From Sulfurovum sp. (GTDB lineage: Bacteria; Campylobacterota; Campylobacteria; Campylobacterales; Sulfurovaceae), in assembly GCA_021159425.1 (NCBI GenBank), contig JAGGRU010000308.1, positions 1 through 5,517 of the forward strand: a DNA stretch of 5,517 bases, given 5' to 3'. Positions within the stretch are counted from its first letter, which is position 1; every line of letters starts with the position of its first letter. The position numbers were made by a program, and so were the translations under genes. Shown piece by piece: positions 1 to 4,608 of the stretch. Under the pieces are notes generated by a model. The model saw only the letters and a program-made list of their open reading frames with translations. It ran no database searches and had not been told where the DNA came from.

Positions 1-624
1 AACAAGCAATTGATTATTGAGGCTTTAACACACAAAAGTAATAAAAAGCCTTACAATAATGAGCGGCTTGAGTTTTTGGGAGATGCAGTACTTGACCTTA
101 TCGTAGGTGAGTACCTGTTCAACAAATTCCCAAACTCGGATGAAGGCATACTTTCTAAAATACGTGCATCACTGGTCAACGAAAGCGGATTTACACTGTT
201 AGCAAGAGAGATCAAGCTGGGAGAGTATATTTTTCTCTCCATGGCAGAAGAAAACAATAATGGAAGAAACAAACCTTCCCTGCTTTCAAATGCCTTTGAA
301 GCCATCATAGGAGCCATATATCTTGAAGCCGGACTTGAAACGGCTAAAGATATCTCCATTAAACTGCTAGAAGAATGTCATCCTAAAATAGACCTGAAAT
401 CATTGTCAAAAGATTACAAAACTGCACTTCAGGAGTTGACACAGGCAACACATGGTGTCACACCTCTTTATGAAATGTTAGGTTCATCCGGACCTGACCA
501 CAAAAAAGAGTTTGAGATCGCTATTATTTTAGATAACCAGACCATTGCTGCGGCAAAAGGTAAAAGTAAAAAAGATGCTCAGCAAAAAGCAGCACAAATT
601 GCACTGAAAAAATTAAAGGGCTAA
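1..624 (+). CDS. rnc: Ribonuclease III, 5' end outside window
   Basis: RNase III cleaves double-stranded RNA in rRNA precursor processing and mRNA/sRNA turnover, acting as a cytoplasmic homodimer. The frame is open from base 1 (Asn-Lys-Gln before the TTG at 10), and ALTHKS normally lies about 20 residues into the protein, so the true start is just upstream of the window and the TTG is not it. Counting the Leu at base 10 as residue 1, the signature [12 protein letters not shown] is at 17-28 and supplies the catalytic acids E18, E21 and D25; E45 sits in the DEG motif. The second metal motif reads SNAFEA at 93-98, with E97 present but Asn94 where Asp is usual. A double-stranded RNA-binding domain follows at about 134-204 (KTALQE, GPDH, then the lysine/alanine-rich [16 protein letters not shown]). 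It ends one base before aroC, so the two are surely co-transcribed. In Campylobacter and Helicobacter rnhA usually precedes rnc, which predicts rnhA upstream. Identification is very secure. Confidence 0.97.
   Translation, partial: NKQLIIEALTHKSNKKPYNNERLEFLGDAVLDLIVGEYLFNKFPNSDEGILSKIRASLVNESGFTLLAREIKLGEYIFLSMAEENNNGRNKPSLLSNAFEAIIGAIYLEAGLETAKDISIKLLEECHPKIDLKSLSKDYKTALQELTQATHGVTPLYEMLGSSGPDHKKEFEIAIILDNQTIAAAKGKSKKDAQQKAAQIALKKLKG
615..620 (+). promoter_or_regulatory. Ribosome binding site of aroC
   Basis: AAAGGG lies inside the last codons of rnc, five bases before the aroC ATG at 626. It supports that start and implies translational coupling with rnc. Confidence 0.7.
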
Positions 625-625
625 G

Positions 626-1699
626 ATGAATACCTTTGGAAAGAAACTGACACTCACCACTTTTGGAGAATCACACGGTAAAGCTTTAGGATGCATACTT
701 GATGGTATTCCTGCAGGACTGAAGATAGATGAAGCATTTATCCAGTCTGAACTTGACCGCAGAAAACCCGGGAAAAGCAAGCTTGAAACCGGACGTAAAG
801 AAGATGATAAATTTGAAATTCTATCCGGTACCTTTGAAGGCTTGAGTACAGGTACTCCTATTGCTATGGTTATTTTCAATACCAATCAAAAATCTAAAGA
901 TTACGAGAATGTAAAAGACCTTTTCCGTCCAGGGCATGCAGACTTTACCTACTTTCACAAGTATGGTCTCAGAGATTACCGTGGTGGCGGACGCTCTTCT
1001 GCCAGAGAGACAGCAGCAAGAGTGGCAGGTGGTGCCATTGCAAAACTCATGCTTAAAGAGCTTGGAATTTCTGTGCAAAGCGGGCTTTGTGAAGTAGATG
1101 GGATCAAAGGAGAGGTACAGGATTTTGAATATGCAAAATCTTCGAAAATGTATGCCCTTGATCCAAATAAAGAAGCAGAACAGGAAGCAGCAATTTTAAG
1201 AGCCAAAGAGAATCATGACTCTGTAGGTGGCGTTGTGCTTACCACTGCAACAGGTGTACCCATAGGTCTTGGGGAACCTCTTTACTATAAACTTGATGCC
1301 ATACTTGCTGAAGCAATGATGGGAATCAATGCAGCCAAAGCAGTAGAGATCGGTGATGGCGTTGCAAGTACACATTTAAAAGGCTCTGAGAATAACGACC
1401 CCATAACACTGAAAGGTTTTAAGAGCAATCATGCAGGTGGAATATTGGGTGGTATTAGCAATGGAGATACGATCATTGTTAAAACACACTTTAAACCTAC
1501 ACCTTCCATATTTCAGGAACAAGATACGATCACTACACATGATAAAGAGGTAAAGTGTAACCTGAAAGGTCGTCATGACCCTTGTGTTGCCCTGCGTGGA
1601 ACAGTTGTATGCGAAGCAATGATGGCACTGACTTTGGCAGATATGACGCTACTGAATATGGGTAAGAAGATGGAACATTTAAGATCGATCTATCAATAA
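626..1699 (+). CDS. aroC: Chorismate synthase
   Basis: AroC catalyses the last shikimate-pathway step, anti-1,4-elimination of phosphate from 5-enolpyruvylshikimate-3-phosphate to give chorismate, the precursor of aromatic amino acids, folates and quinones. The enzyme is a cytoplasmic tetramer that needs reduced FMN. The 357-residue product has the normal family length and all three family signatures: GESHG at 14-18 with His17, the glycine/arginine-rich GGGRSSARETAARVAGGA at 120-137, and GRHDPC at 315-320 followed by ALRG. RPGHAD at 101-106 supplies the second conserved His (104), and the NHAGGILGG flavin/substrate loop is at 268-276. The start is fixed by the ATG one base after the rnc stop and the AAAGGG ribosome site. 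There is no flavin reductase domain, so it is the monofunctional type and depends on an external FMN reductant. The gene is intact. A repeat pair that could act on its mRNA 3' end begins six bases after the stop. Confidence 0.98.
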   Translation: MNTFGKKLTLTTFGESHGKALGCILDGIPAGLKIDEAFIQSELDRRKPGKSKLETGRKEDDKFEILSGTFEGLSTGTPIAMVIFNTNQKSKDYENVKDLFRPGHADFTYFHKYGLRDYRGGGRSSARETAARVAGGAIAKLMLKELGISVQSGLCEVDGIKGEVQDFEYAKSSKMYALDPNKEAEQEAAILRAKENHDSVGGVVLTTATGVPIGLGEPLYYKLDAILAEAMMGINAAKAVEIGDGVASTHLKGSENNDPITLKGFKSNHAGGILGGISNGDTIIVKTHFKPTPSIFQEQDTITTHDKEVKCNLKGRHDPCVALRGTVVCEAMMALTLADMTLLNMGKKMEHLRSIYQ

Positions 1700-1705
1700 T
1701 TTTAT

Positions 1706-1725
1706 GTAGGGTCGATTGATCGACC
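1706..1725 (+). repeat. REP unit 1 (GTAG plus 7-bp hairpin)
   Basis: GTAG (1706-1709) is followed by the stem GGTCGAT (1710-1716), a TG loop and the partner ATCGACC (1719-1725). A conserved GTAG tetranucleotide 5' of a short hairpin is the published hallmark of REP sequences. It matches unit 2 at 17 of 20 positions when that unit is read on the other strand. Confidence 0.75.
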
Positions 1726-1752
1726 AAAAGTAACAACACTTAACCGTATAGT

Positions 1753-1772
1753 GGTCGGTAAACCGACCCTAC
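1753..1772 (-). repeat. REP unit 2, inverted (GTAG plus 7-bp hairpin)
   Basis: Read on the - strand, GTAG (1772-1769) is followed by GGTCGGT, a TT loop and ACCGACC. Compared with unit 1, the sixth stem pair is G-C instead of A-T, changed on both sides, and the only other difference is in the loop. Pairing is therefore kept while the sequence varies. Confidence 0.75.
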
Positions 1773-1788
1773 GAAACAAAATTAATTC

Positions 1789-1793
1789 AAGGA
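1789..1793 (+). promoter_or_regulatory. Ribosome binding site of the DUF945-like gene
   Basis: AAGGA lies six bases before the ATG at 1800, a good Shine-Dalgarno fit that fixes the start immediately before the hydrophobic N-terminus. Confidence 0.75.
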
Positions 1794-1799
1794 ATTTTT

Positions 1800-3143
1800 A
1801 TGAAAAAAATAGGCTTAGGACTTATCACTATTATACTTGTTGCAGCGATCTATTATTTTACAGCAGGTTCAGCACAAATTACTGAAGAGATGAAAATACG
1901 TGTCAACACAGAATTAAACATGCTGGAGCAAAATGGTTTTTCAATACAGGAAAGAGAAGTAAAAGCTCAAAAGGAACATTTTGTTCTCTCTTTTGATGAT
2001 CCGCAGAAGATCATGAAATTTCTCAAACAACAAGGCAGTGAAATAGCACTTGAAGATGCCAAGTCTTTGGTAGGTATAAAGATAGGTATGGATCTTCAAT
2101 ATCTCAACGACAGCTACTCCGCACTCTCAGTAGATATGTATCCTCTTAATCTTCCTGTCTCTATCAGTACTATTCAAGACCTTGAAAAAGAAGACAAGGA
2201 ACTTATTAAACAACTCAATGATATGTTAAAAAGAAAAGCATTGCTGGTTCATGTGGACTTTAACAAACTGCTTTCAAGCTTTAAAGGATACATCAAAGAT
2301 ATTCATGAAAATTTTAAGCTCGAAACCATTGCCAATATTGATATAACAGGCTTGACTTTTGAGGGAACTATCAAAAATGATCGTATCAATACACTTATTC
2401 AAAATATGAAAAACCTCACTATAAAATCCGGGGATGAATTCAATATAGCATTAAATGATTTACGGAGCAACTATACACTTACAGGTAAATCTATTTACGA
2501 TTCAAGCTACACGTATAAAATGGCAGATCTAAAGGCTACAGCTAAAAATGACAGTGAAACATTTTCTCTTGCAATACATAACATTGAGGGAGACAATAAG
2601 ACTTCTGTGACAAATGATCTTGCTTCCAATAAGATGATATTCAAAATGTCTGACCTTGAAATGGTGGAAGCGAACAAAAAAACAAAACTCACACATACAA
2701 CGTTCTCTTTTAATGTTAAAAATCTTGATATGAATATTTTAAAACAGCTTGAAGAAGTTGATATGAAAGATGAAGCTGAAACAAACAGGCTCATACAGGC
2801 ACTGATCTCCAAAGGTATTACGATGGAGATTCCATCGCTTGAAGTAAAAAAAATGGAATATCTTGGACAAACAATGGATGGCTTTTCACTCACTTCATTA
2901 TTTAAAGTAAACAAGTCTGCAAGTCTTGCTGCCATTCAGGCAAATCCTTTTACAGCACTTGAAGCAATCAACGCAGAGATAAAGTTGACACTTTCTGATG
3001 CACTATTTACCATCATTGCACAAGATCCAAGAGCTATGATGTTAGCTATGGTCATTCAGCCACAGATCATCAATGGCAAAAAAGTATACGAACTGGAAAT
3101 AAAAGACGGGAAATTAACTGTCAATGGAAAACCCATGATGTAA
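1800..3143 (+). CDS. DUF945/YdgA-like membrane-anchored protein of unknown function
   Basis: The 447-residue product starts with two lysines and one hydrophobic helix (about residues 4-20), then a short TAGSAQ stretch. It is either an uncleaved membrane anchor or a signal peptide cut near Ala25, and the body should face the periplasm. The rest is hydrophilic, with no cysteine and no tryptophan, and alternates beta-like strands with charged helices. Its layout resembles E. coli YdgA (DUF945): similar length, an N-terminal anchor, a middle segment with repeated strand patterns (about 180-310, FKMSDLEM, FSFNVKNLDM), a helical segment with an NPFTALEAINAEIKLTLSD run (382-400), and a C-terminal KDGKLTVNGKPM like the NGQITLNGQKM end of YdgA. 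The family has no established biochemical role and I assign none. Start choice rests on AAGGA six bases upstream. It follows aroC after a 100-bp repeat-bearing spacer and may be read from the rnc-aroC transcript, since no clear promoter is visible in the spacer. Family assignment comes from remembered sequence resemblance and is moderately sure; that it is a real gene is highly sure. Confidence 0.7.
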   Translation: MKKIGLGLITIILVAAIYYFTAGSAQITEEMKIRVNTELNMLEQNGFSIQEREVKAQKEHFVLSFDDPQKIMKFLKQQGSEIALEDAKSLVGIKIGMDLQYLNDSYSALSVDMYPLNLPVSISTIQDLEKEDKELIKQLNDMLKRKALLVHVDFNKLLSSFKGYIKDIHENFKLETIANIDITGLTFEGTIKNDRINTLIQNMKNLTIKSGDEFNIALNDLRSNYTLTGKSIYDSSYTYKMADLKATAKNDSETFSLAIHNIEGDNKTSVTNDLASNKMIFKMSDLEMVEANKKTKLTHTTFSFNVKNLDMNILKQLEEVDMKDEAETNRLIQALISKGITMEIPSLEVKKMEYLGQTMDGFSLTSLFKVNKSASLAAIQANPFTALEAINAEIKLTLSDALFTIIAQDPRAMMLAMVIQPQIINGKKVYELEIKDGKLTVNGKPMM

Positions 3144-3154
3144 AGCCAGCCAAG

Positions 3155-3745
3155 TTAAAACAGTACAGGTTCATCCAAGCCTTTAACTCTAAAGGTCTTG
3201 CGATGAATTTCGCATCTGTCATACTTCACTAAAGCCTCTATGTGGGCTTTAGTTCCATACCCTTTATGTTTTTCAAATCCATATTCCGGATACAATTTAG
3301 CCTGCTTCACAATCTCTCTATCACGTGTCACTTTAGCTAAAATACTAGCTGCAGATACTTCCTGTATTTTGTCATCCGCTTTTACCATCGTTGTAATATT
3401 ATCTACACCAAATGTACTGTTTCCATCAAAAAGATACTCCGCATTAGGTAAATGTTTCTGTATGCTCTGTAAACCTTGATGTAAACACTTTGATATTCCC
3501 AGTTCATCCACCTCTTGTGCAGAAAAAGAGACAATGTGATACTCAGAGTTTTCAATTACAAGTGGATAAAGTGCCTCACGTTTTTTCTCTGTCAATTTCT
3601 TAGAATCCATCAAACCTTCAACAGGTTTTTTAAGTATCACTCCAGCCATCACAAGAGAACCAGCCAAAGGACCACGCCCTGCTTCATCTATGCCGCATAG
3701 GGGTTTGTATTCATTTTTATCTACTATCATATCCCACTCTAACAT
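3155..3745 (-). CDS. rnhB: Ribonuclease HII
   Basis: RNase HII cuts the RNA strand of RNA-DNA hybrids and nicks 5' of single ribonucleotides embedded in DNA, starting ribonucleotide excision repair in the cytoplasm. The 196-residue product is of normal bacterial length. GIDEAGRGPLAG at 18-29 gives the catalytic pair D20/E21 and the GRG substrate-sensing motif. DSKKL is at 47-51, D107 lies in LFDGN, and KADDKIQEVSAASILAKVTRDR at 122-141 supplies the last catalytic Asp (D124). KGYGTKAH at 161-168 and HRKTF at 181-185 are typical of the C-terminal part. The start is open: ATG 3745 overlaps the toxin gene end by 7 bases and has GGAAAA in front; ATG 3730 (Met6) would avoid the overlap but has only a weak GAGTGGG. 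I favour 3745. It lies last in a - strand run after recQ and the TA pair, and converges on the DUF945-like gene with an 11-bp gap and no visible terminator. Confidence 0.96.
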   Translation of the reverse strand: MLEWDMIVDKNEYKPLCGIDEAGRGPLAGSLVMAGVILKKPVEGLMDSKKLTEKKREALYPLVIENSEYHIVSFSAQEVDELGISKCLHQGLQSIQKHLPNAEYLFDGNSTFGVDNITTMVKADDKIQEVSAASILAKVTRDREIVKQAKLYPEYGFEKHKGYGTKAHIEALVKYDRCEIHRKTFRVKGLDEPVLF

Positions 3746-4215
3746 GCATTTTCCAATAAAGTAAAAAACTTCTCTTCTAATCGTTCGCTTACTCTAAAGC
3801 TAGCCTTTTTTGCACTATAGTACACTTCTATTGTTTCATCTTTTGTTAAACATCTTTTCTTATGGTTTAAAAGTAATAAACCTAAAAAACCCATAATATT
3901 TATACCTAAATTACTGGCTATTTTTCTACCCTTTTTCTCATCAATAATAAGTGACAACTTCATCTCTTTTGCAAGCACGATGGCTTCACATTCACCTGCA
4001 TCCAAACTTCTGGACAGGAGCTCATAAAGTGCTTTGTCTCCTATCTCTTTTTTTATGAAGAAAGAAGCCCCTAAAATAATACTCTCTTCTACAACTATCT
4101 CATTATAGACTTTTGCAGGAATATACACTTCATCAAAAAGATTTTTTAATATATCTATTCTCTCAATATTCAAAAGCGTGATAATCGTTGTACTATCACT
4201 TACTATTAATTTCAC
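3739..4215 (-). CDS. DUF3368 PIN-like toxin of a toxin-antitoxin pair
   Basis: The 158-residue product matches the DUF3368 family of PIN-like proteins, predicted nucleases that act as the toxin half of TA pairs; the RNA target is unknown. Visible landmarks in order are SDSTTI at 6-11 (usual form SDTSPLI; the metal-binding D7 is kept), VYNEI at 37-41 with E39, GECEAI at 74-79, DEKKGR at 92-97, LGINIMGFLGLLL at 103-115, and the family's C-terminal FRVSERLEEKF at 140-150. The acidic residues expected of a PIN active site are all present, so the gene looks functional. The start is a GTG at 4215 whose G is the last base of the antitoxin TAG stop (TAGTG), with AGAGG ten bases upstream. Its stop overlaps the favoured rnhB ATG. 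The DNA is about 31% GC against about 40% around it, which suggests horizontal acquisition. Toxicity itself is inferred from family and context. Confidence 0.85.
   Translation of the reverse strand: MKLIVSDSTTIITLLNIERIDILKNLFDEVYIPAKVYNEIVVEESIILGASFFIKKEIGDKALYELLSRSLDAGECEAIVLAKEMKLSLIIDEKKGRKIASNLGINIMGFLGLLLLNHKKRCLTKDETIEVYYSAKKASFRVSERLEEKFFTLLENAC
3749..3754 (-). promoter_or_regulatory. Ribosome binding site favouring the upstream rnhB start
   Basis: On the - strand GGAAAA sits three bases from its end (five from GGAA) before the ATG at 3745, inside the last codons of the toxin gene. It is a weak to moderate Shine-Dalgarno match, but better than anything before the alternative ATG at 3730. 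Use of this start would couple rnhB translation to the toxin gene. Confidence 0.45.
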
Positions 4216-4538
4216 TACAGAAATGCCTCTATTGCTTTTAAATCTTCTTCTAGATCATAGTCAGTTACTGGTATATTTACTATCTCTAAGTATTTCATTG
4301 TCTCATGTTTTGTTAATTTGAGAGATGATGCTAATTGTCCTAAAGATATATCACCTTGATTAAATGCTTTAAGTACAATACTCTCCATCAGACCATGATT
4401 TAAAATACTGTCAGTAAATGTCGTTGCTATACCTAGAGGTTTACCTCTTTTTGTAATCATAACAAACTCATTATTCTCTAACGGCTTAGTAAATGAGGCA
4501 GGATTTAATTGTAAATCTCGTATTCCAACTGTTTGCAT
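4215..4538 (-). CDS. Antitoxin: Phd/YefM-like N-terminus plus UPF0175-like HTH
   Basis: The 107-residue product precedes a DUF3368 toxin, and UPF0175 proteins are the known partners of that family. Residues 54-107 look like UPF0175: VLKAFNQGDISLGQLASSLK resembles the family's LYREGKISLGKAAEL helix-turn-helix, then T-K-H-E-T-M-K-Y-L, NIPV (88-91) and an acidic DYDLEEDLKAI tail (93-103) that probably carries the toxin contact. Residues 1-40 do not look like the usual UPF0175 start. They resemble the DNA-binding end of Phd/YefM antitoxins (VGIRDLQLNPASF, then EFVMITKRGKPLGI). The protein thus seems to join two antitoxin modules, either of which could bind the operator. The ATG is set by AAGGAG five bases upstream. 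Expected role: bind and neutralise the DUF3368 protein and repress the shared promoter. The mosaic reading is by eye and less sure than the TA role. Confidence 0.78.
   Translation of the reverse strand: MQTVGIRDLQLNPASFTKPLENNEFVMITKRGKPLGIATTFTDSILNHGLMESIVLKAFNQGDISLGQLASSLKLTKHETMKYLEIVNIPVTDYDLEEDLKAIEAFL
4226..4230 (-). promoter_or_regulatory. Ribosome binding site of the toxin GTG start
   Basis: On the - strand AGAGG lies within the last antitoxin codons, ten bases before the GTG at 4215. The long spacing, the GTG codon and the shared stop/start base suggest toxin translation is weaker than that of the antitoxin and coupled to it. Confidence 0.45.
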
Positions 4539-4543
4539 AGATT

Positions 4544-4549
4544 CTCCTT
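4544..4549 (-). promoter_or_regulatory. Strong ribosome binding site of the antitoxin gene
   Basis: On the - strand AAGGAG stands five bases before the ATG at 4538, the best Shine-Dalgarno in the window. It contrasts with the poorer site of the toxin, as expected where antitoxin must exceed toxin. Confidence 0.8.
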
Positions 4550-4569
4550 GTACTATTAACTATAAGTAC
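4550..4569. promoter_or_regulatory. Candidate TA operator, imperfect palindrome
   Basis: A 20-bp interrupted palindrome has GTACT and AGTAC arms and an inner TA/TA match, 14 of 20 positions symmetric. It fills the gap between the -10 box and the antitoxin ribosome site, so a protein bound there would block transcription start. That position is typical for autoregulated TA operons. Assignment is by position and symmetry only, in AT-rich DNA. Confidence 0.45.
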
Positions 4570-4575
4570 ATTATA
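4570..4575 (-). promoter_or_regulatory. Candidate -10 box of the TA (and rnhB) transcription unit
   Basis: A perfect TATAAT reads on the - strand 31 bases before the antitoxin ATG. A second TATAAT lies 20 bp further upstream (4590-4595). Neither has a recognisable TTGACA at 16-18 bp, but Campylobacterota housekeeping promoters are known for poorly conserved -35 boxes. The next gene downstream after the TA pair is rnhB. Confidence 0.5.
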
Positions 4576-4608
4576 GAGTAAATTGATTAATTATAGATAA
4601 ATGAAACT

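Larger units (their letters stand above)
1706..1772. repeat. REPIN/BIME-like inverted pair of GTAG hairpin repeats
   Basis: Two 20-bp GTAG-hairpin units face each other with 27 bp between them, filling most of the aroC-to-next-gene spacer. Besides the two small hairpins, the whole element can fold into one long hairpin. Bases 1706-1726 face 1752-1772, with 18 Watson-Crick pairs, one G-T pair and two mismatches by my count, closing a 25-base loop. This layout matches REPIN/BIME elements, which in other bacteria are mobilised by RAYT (TnpA_REP) Y1 transposases. No transposase gene is in the window. As RNA the element could protect the 3' end of aroC mRNA or weaken read-through. There is no U-tract, so I do not call it an intrinsic terminator. 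That it is a dispersed family is inference, because only one copy can be seen here. Confidence 0.75.

Noticed and set aside
10..12. TTG at base 10 as the rnc start
   Set aside because: The frame is open upstream and RNase III needs about 20 more residues before ALTHKS, so this is an internal leucine codon.
613..885. A 90-codon - strand open frame over the start of aroC, plus others across rnc and aroC
   Set aside because: These lie antisense to strongly conserved coding sequence, with no ribosome site or family resemblance that I can see.
1747..1752. TATAGT in the repeat loop as a -10 box for the DUF945-like gene
   Set aside because: It has no -35-like partner at 16-18 bp and would lie within the folded element; too weak to annotate as a promoter.
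1706..1772. The inverted repeats as ends of an insertion sequence or a CRISPR repeat
   Set aside because: Only 27 bp lies between them, with no transposase and no spacer series; the GTAG-hairpin form fits a REP pair better.
2507..2935. A 142-codon open frame on the - strand opposite the DUF945-like gene
   Set aside because: It lies wholly inside a well-supported gene on the other strand, has a low-complexity serine/phenylalanine-rich composition typical of an antisense shadow, and has no recognisable motif.
3180..3195. Hairpin CCTTTA-ACTC-TAAAGG just past the convergent gene ends, considered as a terminator
   Set aside because: It lies inside the rnhB coding region (encoding the FRVKG part near the C-terminus), has only a 6-bp AT-rich stem and no T-tract.
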